A DNA stretch of 64,000 nt from Anaerolineales bacterium (GCA_016927115.1 JAFGNH010000037.1:1-64000), one strand, 5' to 3'. Counted from the stretch's first letter, positions 8,836 to 19,188 are shown. Numbers and translations: made by a program. The notes: a model not told the origin generated them from the sequence alone.

Positions 8836-8920
8836 GTGTATATTGCTGTGGATGCATTTTCTCTTGTACCGGTACAGAGGTATTTGAATAAAACATAGTA
8901 CTCTTCCTGAGGGCACCATC

Positions 8921-11900
8921 ATGACACTTCAGTGGCAAACCGTCCGTATTTTTATCAGCAGTACTTTTGAGGATATGCACGCAGAACGCGACTTGCTCAT
9001 CAAGCAGGTGTTCCCTGAGCTGCGCGGCTGGTGTGAACAGCGCAAGCTGCACCTTGTCGATATCGACCTGCGCTGGGGTGTCAGGGAAGAAGACACGCAG
9101 AACAGGAATGTGGTCGATGTATGTCTCAAGCGTATCGATGAAGCGCGGCCGTTCTTTCTTTGCTTCCTCGGCCAGCGCCGCGGCTGGGTCCCCGGCCCGG
9201 AGGATGTGTCAGATGGGACCCTGGGGCTGGAAGCGTTTCCCGATCTGCGGGAGGCAATCGGCAGTGCGTCCGTGACCGAACTTGAAATCCTGCACGCACT
9301 TGTAAACCCGTTCCACCGCAGCCGGGTGCAAAAAAGCGGGGATCGGGAGAGTTACGATCCGGTGAAGTACGCCTTTTTCTACCTGCGCGACCCGGATTAT
9401 CTGGCCCAGCTGCCGGAAGACTTTCCAGCCCTGCGGGCAGTGTATACCAATGAAGGTATCCAGGATCTGCCTGCAAGGGCCCATGCGGATGAAGAACTTC
9501 AGCGCTGGGTATCTGCTGAGATTCCTGCATTGTGCACCGGGCGCAGACGTCCGCTGCATAACTATACCGCCCGCTGGAACCAGACAGCTTCCACGCCGGA
9601 GCTGCTGCTCCCGCTGGAAGCCCCTTCTGCTTCGCCTGACAGCATCAGCCAGTGGCAGGGAAAATGGGAACAATTCGGGGTCCGGCTGGAAGGAACCGCT
9701 GTCATTGATCCTGCCGAAGTAAAGAAAGCGCTGGAAGTCAATCAGCGCCGGTCAGCTGGCCGATTGACGGATTTCTTCATAGGGGATCAGCCGCTGAGCC
9801 AGGTTATCCTCAATGATCTTAAAGCGGCCATTCTCGACCGCTTCCCGGAGCACAATCTGGTTGAAGAACGCACCGACCTGCAGCAGGAGCTCGACCAGCA
9901 GAGCCAGTTCCAGCAAATCAGCAGTGAGGGATTCATCCAGCGCGAGGGTGATTTTGAAACCCTGGACAAGTATGCGGCGGGTGATGATCCCCGGTTGTTT
10001 GTTCTCACCGCCCGTGCCGGCTCCGGCAAATCTACCTTGCTGGCGAACTGGATCAAACATTATCAACCTGAACTGGATGCGGGTAAACGCGAAACACTGC
10101 ACTTCCGCTTCATTGGTCAGAGCGACCTGTCAGCCTCGCCCCATGCCCTGCTTTACTATCTGCTGCGTGAGTTAAAGGATGTGGCAGGCAAAATCAAAAA
10201 GGAGATCCCTGCTGATCCCCAGAAACTGCGCAAGGAACTGCCGGACATGCTCGATCTGGCCGGGAAACAGGGTAAAACCATTATCGTTGTGGATGCACTC
10301 AACCAGCTGGAGAATGGGCTGGATGACCTGGCCTGGCTGCCGCGCATCCTGCCGCCCAATATCCGCTTGATTGTGAGTTTCAAACGCGGCGAGGAGGACG
10401 CAGAAGCCCTGCTCGATTCCCTGCAGGATAAAGCGGTGCTGGCAGAAGTCCAGCCGTTTGAAAACATGGAAGACCGCCGCAGCCTTGTGAATGCCTACCT
10501 TGCTCATTACCTGAAGGAACTGGATGAACGCCACCTGGAGGTTTTGATCGGAACGGAAGGCGCGGAAAACCCCCTGTTTCTGAAGGTAATCCTGTCGGAG
10601 CTGCGTGTGTTCGGTGCGTTTACCAACCTGGGCGAAAAAATCCGCTCCGGGTTCGGCAGCACACCACTTTCCGCCTTCGCCGGCGTACTGCAGCGGCTGG
10701 AAAGCGACCCGGCATACTCACCCATCGATCCGGCAGGAGCAGTCCCCCTCATTTTCGGGCTGCTGGCATACGCCCGGCAGGGGTTGTCTGTGGAGGAGCT
10801 GACCGGCATGCTGGAGCTGGCGCTGGCTGAAGGCGGCTACGTGATCAGCCGCAAGGAAGCACAGGAGAGCGTGCTGCTCTACCTGCGCCAGATGCAGCCG
10901 TTCCTCGCTTTCCGGGACAGACGCTTCGACTTCTTCTATGAGAGTTTCAAACTGGCCGCCAGGGCGCGCTATACAGGGGGAACTGCACCTGAAATGGTCC
11001 ATTCGCGTTCTGCACAGGACTGGCACAGCCTGCTGGGGTGTTACTTCTACCTGCAGCCTCTCACTCAAGGCAGCCCTGAAAGAGATGTTCCCTATGCCCA
11101 TAAGCTATCCGAGCAGCCGTTCCAGCTTGCAGCAGCTCATGATTGGGAAAGGATTTATAACACGCTGACGGATTTTACTTTCCTGGAGGCGAAATGCCTT
11201 GCTTTTCCCGTCTACATGCTTGAAGCAGATTTCCGACTCGCGCTGATGAACTGGGAAGGAGAGCAGGCACCGAAGCAGGTATTGGAAGTTTTTGCAGACC
11301 GGCTGCGGCTTGACAGTCATTACCTGCAGCAATCTCCCGAACTGCTCTTCCCATTGCTGTACAACCATCTTACCTGGCTGGATGCCCCCTTGGGTCCTGT
11401 TCATGCCCTGTGTGAAAGCCAGCGCCCCGGACGGAGCGGCTGGCTGCGAAGTGTTCAGCCAACGATACCGCAGCAAAAGACCACCGGAGTTTCCCCAAAG
11501 CCGCACATGGATGAGGTGCATGCTGCTGCCTTCTCGCCGGACGGCAAGACGATCCTGAGCGGCTCGAAAGACTCCATGGTAAAGCTGTGGGACACAGCCA
11601 GCGGGCACTTGATCCGTACATACGAAGGCCATATCAAGGGCGTGAACGCCGTGGTGTTCTCCCCGGACGGGCGCAGGCTTATCAGCAGTTCCGAGGATAA
11701 AACCATACGCTATTGGGACCTGGAAAGCGGGCGCCTGCTGCGCTCCTTCCGGATTGAAAACAGCATTGGCGTGAAATCTGTCGCCTTTTTTCCTGACGGC
11801 AGGCGCATGATTGCCGGAAGCCTTCTTCTTCCGATTTCACTCTCACAGGATGGGGAAAAGCTGGCGTTCAAGGGGAGCGTTTCCATCTGGGATCTGGAGA

Positions 11901-14900
11901 CCGGGCAGCAGCTGCAAACCCTCACCGGGGACAGCAGGTCCGCCGGGATGGGAGCGGTGTACGATATCCACATCCGGGATGTACGCAGCGGCACAAAGCT
12001 GCATAAGGTGGAAGCGGAATTTGCTGCTGCCTTTTCCCCGGACGGCTCGCTTTTCCTTGGAGACAAGGACAATGTACTCCTCCTGTGGGATACACAGACC
12101 GGAGAGAAGATCCGGGAATTCGAAGGCCATACGTCTCGCGTGACGACTCTGGCTTTCCTGCCTGATGGACGCCGTTTTATCAGCGCTTCGTGGGACAGTA
12201 CGGTTCGTGTATGGGACACGCACACCGGTGAACAGATCGAATCTTTTGAGTTAAGTACAGGACCCGGCAGTAAACCCTGGGTGATGCACGCAGCAGTAAG
12301 CCCCGATGGAGAGCGGGTGATCTGCGGGTTGAATGACAGTACGATGCGCCTGATCGACCTGCAGCGCAGAGAACAGCCGCGCACGATTGGATACAGGAAA
12401 CAATCCAATATCGTAACGGTTCCGTCGCCCGACGGCAGCACTGCATTGACCGGTTCGTACGCCAGCCCCGCACTGCTGCTGTGGGACACAAGCAGCGGGC
12501 GAATCCGGCATATCCTGCAAGGGCATACTGCGCCCGTCAATCATTTGCTTTATCTTCCAAACGGACTGGGTGCCATCAGCCAGTCACTTGACGACGGCAG
12601 CATACGGTTATGGGATCTTGTTCAGGGCAGGCAGCTGTATGCACTCCAGGGAACACCCTTGAATGACCAGATCCAGCACGGTCCGGTTTCCCCTGACAGC
12701 AGATTTGCACTGCTGTATCAGCAGAACCGGCCGATGCAACTGTGGGACCTGCACACAGGACTGCTGCGGCCCCTCCCGGGAGGAATCAACATCGATGGTC
12801 TCAGCAGAGTGGTTTTTTCACCCGACGGAAGAAAGATGGTGATCGTAAGGGATACCTATGTTGTTGTGGATCTGGAAACCGGAGAAATTGAGCGCTCCTT
12901 CGGCGAATACAGGAAAAATCTGCAGGAGCTGTGTTTCACCCGGGATGGAAGCCTGCTTGCTGCCCGTTTGCCGGACAATACCATCCTGATCTGGGACTTT
13001 GTTTCCGGCGCACTGCGGCATTCCCTGAATACGCAGGACTTCGCTGCCAGGATGATTCTTGCAGCTGATGGAAAGACACTGATTTCCCACCAGCGTGATC
13101 ATTCGATCCTGTTCTGGAACCTGGAGGACGGCAAAGATCAGTTTTCCTTTTCCGAACCACAGCAGATTACCATCCTGGCCCTCTCGCAGGATGGGTCCAC
13201 TCTGATAAGCGGGTACACCGAATCCAATGAGACCCGGATCACATTCCGCCGGGTGCCCTCCGGCGAGGTGGTTTCCTCTCACAGGCTGCCAGGATATGTG
13301 GACGGAGCCCGGGCTGGGCTGTCAGCAGAGGGCCGGCAATTTATCTTCTTCCAGAAGCAGAACGACGATCACCAGATAAACGTTCTCGAGACCCAGAGCG
13401 GCCAAAAGATAATCTCAGCCAGCTTGAAGAATCCCGATCAGCAGGACGACATCCCGTACTCACTGGAAGGGTATCCCAAACCGGTGAGAGAAAATACTTT
13501 TTCAACCGATGGCGGCAGGGTTATCAGCCGCTACAGTGATCATGTTTTCAAAGCATGGGATGCAGAAACGGGCGCCGGGCTGCAGGTGCTTGATTCCCTG
13601 ACCAGTTCCATCCTGGTCGAGATGAGCGAGGATGGGGCATACGCGGTCCGCTGGATGCGCGGCAATCCGCCAGAAGTATGGGATGTAGCAGCGGGCAGGC
13701 AGGTTCTGGTCCTGCAGGAAAGTCCTGAGAATATCAACCAGCTTTCTTTCTCTCCAGATGGGTTGCTGGTGATCGCGAACGGCGGTCCGGCTGGGGCACA
13801 ACAGAACGGGGAAAGCAACCTGGTTATTTGGGAGCTGCAGACCGGGAAACGGCTCCATAACTTCCTTCTGCCTGCTGGAAGAAAAACACACATGGCAGTT
13901 TCGGCTGATTTTGCCTTTGCCGCCGCCAGTATGGAAGACAACAGCGTCCTGTGCTGGGATCTGGAGAAAAGAAGGCTTCTTTTTACCCGGGAACACAATC
14001 AGCGGATTGAATCAGTCGAGTTTTTCCCCTCCAGCGACCAGCTGTATACCAATACAGGCACAAACCTGTATGTATGGGACCTGCCGTCGGGCCCCCTGCT
14101 GCGTACTCTCGGTCCAATATTCTCATCCAGAGGAGGACTCAAGGTTTTCGACGGGGACACAGCAATTGAAATAAAAGGCGGCAATGACAGGATTTTGATA
14201 TGGGATCTGCGGCGTGGGCAGCTGTTGAAGGAGATCGAAATCTCGGGACAGATGCGACTGCGTGGAGGATCCGGGGACGGTATTCTGGTGCTTGGAGAAG
14301 CTTTCAACAGCGGGAATAACCGGCTTGATATCTGGGACAGCCGGAAGGCAAGGCTTCTGTTTTCAGTTACACCGCAGCACAGAGTTGATACAAATGTGCT
14401 TTTCTTCCCGGACGGGAAAACCGTTCTCAGCGGCTCGAATGTACACAAAGAGGAGGCTGTCCAGATCTGGGACCTGAAATCAGGCAAACTTCTGCGGTCA
14501 ATGAAAGGGCACACATCCGGGATTACCGGATTAGCGCTGTCTGCCGATGGAAAAAGAATCGCCAGCACCTCGTATGATAAATCGGTGAAGGTCTGGGAAA
14601 CCCGCAAGGGGGAGCTGCTCCACAGCTTTGAACAGCATATGGACTCTGTCGGAGCGCTGGCTTTTTCGCCCGACGGCAGGATGCTGGCAAGCGGCGACAA
14701 CAAAGGCGATGTGTATCTGTGGGACCTGGATAAGGGGGAGCTTGTGGCAGCCCTGGCGGGCTGCAAACCCAGGGTGGTCTCGCTGGCGTTCAGCCGGGAC
14801 GGGAAAACCCTGCTCAGTGCGGATTGGGAAAGTGTGAAGATCCGGGACCTGCCGTCTGGCAGCATCCGGTTTTCACTGAGCAACCATGGCCGGAATATTG

Positions 14901-15349
14901 AACACGCCGCGCTGCTGCTGGATGGGAACACAACCGTGAGCATATCCGGCGATATCTCCGGCCAGAGCACCACTACTCTGTGGGATATCGGCTCCGGAGA
15001 ACTGATTCAAACGTACCAGAGCCTGACCAACGGTAAGGTATGCCTGCTGCCATGCGGGAAATTTGCAGTTACAGAGCATTTGGGAAAGATCAATCTCATC
15101 ACCGGGCAGGTCGAAACCAACGATAAGATTCTGTTCGTGGAAAAACTGGTGTCTGGCAGAGATGGTGCGCTGATCCTGGGTGTGCAGGGAAAGAACCGCC
15201 TGGTCCGCTGGGACAGCGACAGCAAAGCGATCACCACGCTGTTTGCGTTTGATGCAGAAATCGCCCATATCAGGCTTTCACCGGATGAGAGCAGATTGGC
15301 TGTCGGCGATACTTCCGGGAAGGTGTGGATCTTTGAGCACATCAGGTAA
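8921..15349 (+). CDS. giant DUF4062-like / P-loop NTPase (NACHT/STAND-like) / WD40-repeat protein
   Basis: N-term TVRIFISSTFEDMHAERDLLIKQVFPEL (DUF4062/TEP1-NWD1-like); Walker A ARAGSGKST (around nt 10010-10040); IIVVDALNQLE Walker B-like; many WD40 units (FSPDGKTILSGSKDSMVKLWDTASG) over about 11.5-15.3 kb. Confidence 0.9.
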   Translation: MTLQWQTVRIFISSTFEDMHAERDLLIKQVFPELRGWCEQRKLHLVDIDLRWGVREEDTQNRNVVDVCLKRIDEARPFFLCFLGQRRGWVPGPEDVSDGTLGLEAFPDLREAIGSASVTELEILHALVNPFHRSRVQKSGDRESYDPVKYAFFYLRDPDYLAQLPEDFPALRAVYTNEGIQDLPARAHADEELQRWVSAEIPALCTGRRRPLHNYTARWNQTASTPELLLPLEAPSASPDSISQWQGKWEQFGVRLEGTAVIDPAEVKKALEVNQRRSAGRLTDFFIGDQPLSQVILNDLKAAILDRFPEHNLVEERTDLQQELDQQSQFQQISSEGFIQREGDFETLDKYAAGDDPRLFVLTARAGSGKSTLLANWIKHYQPELDAGKRETLHFRFIGQSDLSASPHALLYYLLRELKDVAGKIKKEIPADPQKLRKELPDMLDLAGKQGKTIIVVDALNQLENGLDDLAWLPRILPPNIRLIVSFKRGEEDAEALLDSLQDKAVLAEVQPFENMEDRRSLVNAYLAHYLKELDERHLEVLIGTEGAENPLFLKVILSELRVFGAFTNLGEKIRSGFGSTPLSAFAGVLQRLESDPAYSPIDPAGAVPLIFGLLAYARQGLSVEELTGMLELALAEGGYVISRKEAQESVLLYLRQMQPFLAFRDRRFDFFYESFKLAARARYTGGTAPEMVHSRSAQDWHSLLGCYFYLQPLTQGSPERDVPYAHKLSEQPFQLAAAHDWERIYNTLTDFTFLEAKCLAFPVYMLEADFRLALMNWEGEQAPKQVLEVFADRLRLDSHYLQQSPELLFPLLYNHLTWLDAPLGPVHALCESQRPGRSGWLRSVQPTIPQQKTTGVSPKPHMDEVHAAAFSPDGKTILSGSKDSMVKLWDTASGHLIRTYEGHIKGVNAVVFSPDGRRLISSSEDKTIRYWDLESGRLLRSFRIENSIGVKSVAFFPDGRRMIAGSLLLPISLSQDGEKLAFKGSVSIWDLETGQQLQTLTGDSRSAGMGAVYDIHIRDVRSGTKLHKVEAEFAAAFSPDGSLFLGDKDNVLLLWDTQTGEKIREFEGHTSRVTTLAFLPDGRRFISASWDSTVRVWDTHTGEQIESFELSTGPGSKPWVMHAAVSPDGERVICGLNDSTMRLIDLQRREQPRTIGYRKQSNIVTVPSPDGSTALTGSYASPALLLWDTSSGRIRHILQGHTAPVNHLLYLPNGLGAISQSLDDGSIRLWDLVQGRQLYALQGTPLNDQIQHGPVSPDSRFALLYQQNRPMQLWDLHTGLLRPLPGGINIDGLSRVVFSPDGRKMVIVRDTYVVVDLETGEIERSFGEYRKNLQELCFTRDGSLLAARLPDNTILIWDFVSGALRHSLNTQDFAARMILAADGKTLISHQRDHSILFWNLEDGKDQFSFSEPQQITILALSQDGSTLISGYTESNETRITFRRVPSGEVVSSHRLPGYVDGARAGLSAEGRQFIFFQKQNDDHQINVLETQSGQKIISASLKNPDQQDDIPYSLEGYPKPVRENTFSTDGGRVISRYSDHVFKAWDAETGAGLQVLDSLTSSILVEMSEDGAYAVRWMRGNPPEVWDVAAGRQVLVLQESPENINQLSFSPDGLLVIANGGPAGAQQNGESNLVIWELQTGKRLHNFLLPAGRKTHMAVSADFAFAAASMEDNSVLCWDLEKRRLLFTREHNQRIESVEFFPSSDQLYTNTGTNLYVWDLPSGPLLRTLGPIFSSRGGLKVFDGDTAIEIKGGNDRILIWDLRRGQLLKEIEISGQMRLRGGSGDGILVLGEAFNSGNNRLDIWDSRKARLLFSVTPQHRVDTNVLFFPDGKTVLSGSNVHKEEAVQIWDLKSGKLLRSMKGHTSGITGLALSADGKRIASTSYDKSVKVWETRKGELLHSFEQHMDSVGALAFSPDGRMLASGDNKGDVYLWDLDKGELVAALAGCKPRVVSLAFSRDGKTLLSADWESVKIRDLPSGSIRFSLSNHGRNIEHAALLLDGNTTVSISGDISGQSTTTLWDIGSGELIQTYQSLTNGKVCLLPCGKFAVTEHLGKINLITGQVETNDKILFVEKLVSGRDGALILGVQGKNRLVRWDSDSKAITTLFAFDAEIAHIRLSPDESRLAVGDTSGKVWIFEHIR

Positions 15350-15457
15350 GTGTAAAAAAAGATCCGGTGTATCTTTTGAGGGAGTCCATTCCGGATGCTC
15401 TGTCCGTTATGTGCAGTCTGTGTTACAATCGTTTAGATTATTTATCGGAGGATTATA

Positions 15458-15670
15458 GTGTTAAAGCGAGCGACAGGCGTCGTACGCTGCTACGATGGTT
15501 CCAAAGGTTATGGATATATCAACACCGAAGACGGTACTGATGTCTTCGTGCATTACAGTGCAATTTCGGATAAGAACAACCCCCTTCTCCTTGAAGGAGA
15601 ACAGGTCATCTTTTTCCTCGAAAATAGTGTGCGCGGCCCTATGGCGGCCGATGTATCCCGGCTTAATTGA
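15458..15670 (+). CDS. cold-shock-domain protein
   Basis: GVVRCYDGSKGYGYINTEDGTDVFVHYSAI; GTG start with GGAGG upstream. Confidence 0.88.
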   Translation: MLKRATGVVRCYDGSKGYGYINTEDGTDVFVHYSAISDKNNPLLLEGEQVIFFLENSVRGPMAADVSRLN

Positions 15671-15758
15671 ACCTGCCGAATCTTAATCAAAAAATAAACC
15701 AGCCCTGGCGGCCTTGAGCCGGCGGGATGCTGTTGTATAACAGAAAGAGGTACTTTTT

Positions 15759-17393
15759 ATGGCAATAAAACCACTGCGTATCATTCCCCTGGGAGGACTG
15801 GGGGAAGTAGGCAAAAATATGACGGCGATTGAGTATGGAGAAAACATCCTGCTCATCGACTCGGGAATCATGTTCCCGGAAAACGACATGCTCGGGATCG
15901 ATTACATCATCCCGGACTTTAACTATCTGCTGGACAAGAAAAATCTTGTCCGCGGCCTGATCATCACCCATGGGCACGAAGATCATACAGGCGCTATCAC
16001 CCACGTGATGCAGGAGATCAATACCACAGTATATGCCACCCGCCTGACCCGCGGGTTGGTAGAAAATAAACTCAAACGAGCCGGTATGCTTCAGGACGTA
16101 AGCATGATCACCATCAACGCTGGTGATAAAGTAAACATCGGGCCGTTCGAGGTGGAATTTTTCCACGTAGCTCACTCCATTCCCGACGGCGTCGGCCTGG
16201 GTATCACCACACCCGCCGGCTTGATCGTCCATAGCGGGGATTTCAAGTTTGACTACACCCCTATTGACGGCTGGCCGACCGACCTGGCCAAGCTGGCGGA
16301 ATTCGGTGGACGCGGCGTGCTTGCACTGCTTGCCGATTCGACCAATGCTGACCGGCCCGGCTGGACTCCCTCCGAGCGCGTCATCGACTCTGCTTTCGAT
16401 CAGGTGTTCCTGAAAGCGAAAGGACGCATCCTGATCGGCACTTTCGCCTCGCTGATTTCCCGTATGGCCCAGGTAGCAGAAGCAGCCGAACGCCACGACC
16501 GGAAAATGGCCTTCGTGGGCACCAGTATGGTGGAAAATGCACGCATCGCCCGCGAACTCGGTTATCTGGATATCCCCGATTCGCTGATCGTCCCGCTTGA
16601 GGCGACATTCAAGATGAAACCCGAAAAGGTTGTCTTGATGTGCACCGGCACACAGGGAGAACCTTCGTCCATTCTCGGCAGGCTGTCGCGCGGTGATAAC
16701 CGCCAGTTCGACCTGCAGCCGGATGACACCGTTGTACTCTCCTCGCATCCGATTCCCGGCAATGAGGAGATGGTGCACCGAACGATCAACCGCCTGATCC
16801 AGCGCGGCGCAGATGTGATCTACGATGCCATCGCACCGGTTCACGTTTCAGGGCACGCCAGCCAGCAAGAAATGCGTCTGCTGCACCAGCTGGTAAACCC
16901 GGAATATTTTATTCCAGTGCACGGCGAAATCCGCCACCTGAAAATGCACGCTGCCCTGGCAGTGGAGTCCGGCATTCCCGCCGACCATATCGCCGTGGTG
17001 GAAAACGGCATGCCGGTAGAGTTCCGTAACGGTAAAATGAGCATCGGGGAACGTATCCCGGGCGGTTACATCTTTGTCGACGGCAGCGGCGTGGGTGATG
17101 TAGGCCCGGTAGTGATGCGCGAACGCGAATCACTTTCCCGTGATGGCGTGGTCGTCATCCATGTTGTACTCAATCCGGATAACAATCACGCTGAAAAGAT
17201 CGAGTTCTCTTCGAAAGGCTTTGTCTTTATGCGTGATGCAGAAGACCTGTTTGCAGATGCTGAGGAGCACCTGCGTGAACTGATCAAGCGCACAAACGGC
17301 CGTGAGTCCGCCTCTGTGCTCGAGCGTGAGATGAACCGCTACTTCTATTCAAAAACCCGTCGCAGGCCGGTGGTCGTGGCTTTTATATCTTGA
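15759..17393 (+). CDS. rnj: ribonuclease J
   Basis: IIPLGGLGEVGKNMTAIEYGENILLIDSG, THGHEDHTGAI, VHVSGHASQQEM. Confidence 0.95.
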   Translation: MAIKPLRIIPLGGLGEVGKNMTAIEYGENILLIDSGIMFPENDMLGIDYIIPDFNYLLDKKNLVRGLIITHGHEDHTGAITHVMQEINTTVYATRLTRGLVENKLKRAGMLQDVSMITINAGDKVNIGPFEVEFFHVAHSIPDGVGLGITTPAGLIVHSGDFKFDYTPIDGWPTDLAKLAEFGGRGVLALLADSTNADRPGWTPSERVIDSAFDQVFLKAKGRILIGTFASLISRMAQVAEAAERHDRKMAFVGTSMVENARIARELGYLDIPDSLIVPLEATFKMKPEKVVLMCTGTQGEPSSILGRLSRGDNRQFDLQPDDTVVLSSHPIPGNEEMVHRTINRLIQRGADVIYDAIAPVHVSGHASQQEMRLLHQLVNPEYFIPVHGEIRHLKMHAALAVESGIPADHIAVVENGMPVEFRNGKMSIGERIPGGYIFVDGSGVGDVGPVVMRERESLSRDGVVVIHVVLNPDNNHAEKIEFSSKGFVFMRDAEDLFADAEEHLRELIKRTNGRESASVLEREMNRYFYSKTRRRPVVVAFIS

Positions 17394-17449
17394 AAGCACA
17401 ACGATTGTGTTGCCAGCCTGGAGACTCGCTGGGTATAATCCAGTCTGTA

Positions 17450-18370
17450 ATGAATCAATCACGGCGAATTACGCTGATTGTGCTGGCCATTTTGGTGGCG
17501 GCAATACTGCTGACGGGCTGTGGGGCGGGTGTGCCTGCCTCTACAGACATACATGCTTCCCCGACTGAAACCAGCCCTCCCCCCAGTCCCACCCCGATTC
17601 CAGCAGCTGCATGGATCTATGGTGAACCGATCCTGCTGGCTGATTACCTGGCAGAGATTGCCCGTTTTGAGGATGCCCAGGCTGAGCTTGGCATCGACCT
17701 TGCATCTCTTGAGGCGTACCCGGCACTTGTTCTGGATGCGCTGATCGAACAGCGGCTGCTGGCGGAAGGCGCTCGAGGTGACGGTCTGTCAATCAGCACG
17801 GAAGAACTTGAGCAGATTTACCAGCAGATTCTGGTTGATCAGGGCGGTGAAGCTGCGTTCAGCGCCTGGCTGGAAGCCAACCACTACCAGGAAGGGACCT
17901 TCCTGGCTGCACTCGAAGAAGACCTGCTGGCTGGCCGGATGGTAGAACAGATCACCGCCGGTGTCGGCCAGAATACAGAACAGGTGCATGCACGTCATAT
18001 CCTGGTATCGGACCGGGATCTGGCGGAATCCCTGCAGCAGCAACTCCAGAGCGGCGGTGATTTTGCTTCCCTGGCAGCGCAGTACTCGCAGGATTTCAGT
18101 ACCCGCATCAACGGTGGGGATCTGGGCTGGTTTGCCCGCGGCACGCTGACGATGCCGTCTGTTGAAGAGGCAGCTTTCAGTCTGGAGCTCAACGTCATCA
18201 GCGATGTGCTCCAGAGTGATCTGGGTTACCATCTGCTGGAAGTGCTGGAAAAGGAAGAACGAGAACTCTCACCGCAGTCCTGGCAGTATCTGCGCGAGCA
18301 GGCTGTCCTGGATTGGTTGGAACAGGCAAAGGAAAACGCCGGAGTCGAGGTTGTCTCCGATCCGGGGTAA
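17450..18370 (+). CDS. lipoprotein with parvulin/PpiC-type peptidyl-prolyl isomerase domain (SurA/PrsA-like)
   Basis: lipobox LLTGCGAG; VHARHILVSDRDLAESL…FASLAAQYSQD…GGDLGWFARGTLTMPSVEEAAFSL; ATG at 17450. Confidence 0.88.
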   Translation: MNQSRRITLIVLAILVAAILLTGCGAGVPASTDIHASPTETSPPPSPTPIPAAAWIYGEPILLADYLAEIARFEDAQAELGIDLASLEAYPALVLDALIEQRLLAEGARGDGLSISTEELEQIYQQILVDQGGEAAFSAWLEANHYQEGTFLAALEEDLLAGRMVEQITAGVGQNTEQVHARHILVSDRDLAESLQQQLQSGGDFASLAAQYSQDFSTRINGGDLGWFARGTLTMPSVEEAAFSLELNVISDVLQSDLGYHLLEVLEKEERELSPQSWQYLREQAVLDWLEQAKENAGVEVVSDPG

Positions 18371-18386
18371 AGGCAGGAGGCTTTCG

Positions 18387-19121
18387 ATGGCAAAAAACAG
18401 GAACTCGAAGGATGGAAGAAGTATCTTATTGAATCTGCTGACTGTAGCCATTCTGGTGGCTACTTTAGGAGTGGTTGCAGTTTATGCCACCATCTTTCTG
18501 AACCCAACCCTGCCGTTTAACCCATTCCCCCCTCCGACTGCGAATGCCGCACTTCAGGAACCAACAACTACCAAAACACCGGCTGTGTATCTGCCACCTA
18601 CCTGGACACCAACTCCGGACCTGAGCACCGCCACTCCGACGGAGACCAACACACCGCGCCCTTCGCAGACACCAACCAGGACCACAGAACCCACAATTAC
18701 GCCGACAGTGGATGAAAACATCACACAGGCACCTTTTTCACCCACGTTTGTCCTGCAGACGAATTCACCATCGTATACAGAGAACTTCGCTAATGATCAG
18801 GAATGTGAATGGATGGGGATCGCAGGGCAGGTATTCGACCTCAGCGGCGCTCCGTTAAGCGGGGTCACCATCCACATCAACGGGGCACTTTCCAGCCAGG
18901 CAGTCGATCTGTATGCGGAAAGCGGATCAGCGGAGGTTTATGGTCCGTCCGGCTATGAGTTTGTCCTCAGCGATGTGCCGGTCACCTCTACCAACACCCT
19001 TTGGCTGCAGGTATTTGATCTGGAAGAGGAGCAGCCGCTTTCGGAGAAGATCTTCCTCTCAACCTATAATGACTGCACCCGCAATCTCGTACTGGTGAAC
19101 TGGAACCTGATTAAGGAATAA
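18387..19121 (+). CDS. membrane-anchored extracytoplasmic protein with Thr/Pro-rich stalk
   Basis: N-terminal TM LLNLLTVAILVATLGVVAVYATIF then TPTPDLSTATPTETNTPRPSQTPTRTTEPTITPT; AGGAGG SD before ATG 18387. Confidence 0.75.
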   Translation: MAKNRNSKDGRSILLNLLTVAILVATLGVVAVYATIFLNPTLPFNPFPPPTANAALQEPTTTKTPAVYLPPTWTPTPDLSTATPTETNTPRPSQTPTRTTEPTITPTVDENITQAPFSPTFVLQTNSPSYTENFANDQECEWMGIAGQVFDLSGAPLSGVTIHINGALSSQAVDLYAESGSAEVYGPSGYEFVLSDVPVTSTNTLWLQVFDLEEEQPLSEKIFLSTYNDCTRNLVLVNWNLIKE

Positions 19122-19152
19122 CCTCAGCCGGCCTTTAATTTCTGGAAACTAC

Positions 19153-19179
19153 AAGAAGCCTCCCTCCTGGAGGCTTCTT
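19153..19179. terminator. strong hairpin AAGAAGCCTCC-ctcct-GGAGGCTTCTT
   Basis: perfect 11-bp stem, 5-nt loop directly after CDS end. Confidence 0.75.
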
Positions 19180-19188
19180 CTGTTCAGA

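Noticed and set aside
11710-14973. Long minus-strand ORFs (276 and 324 aa) opposite the WD40 region
   Set aside because: Repeat-derived shadow frames of WD40 codons; no start context or domain.
15687-16844. 385-aa minus-strand ORF opposite rnj
   Set aside because: Antisense to clear RNase J; composition typical of a shadow frame.
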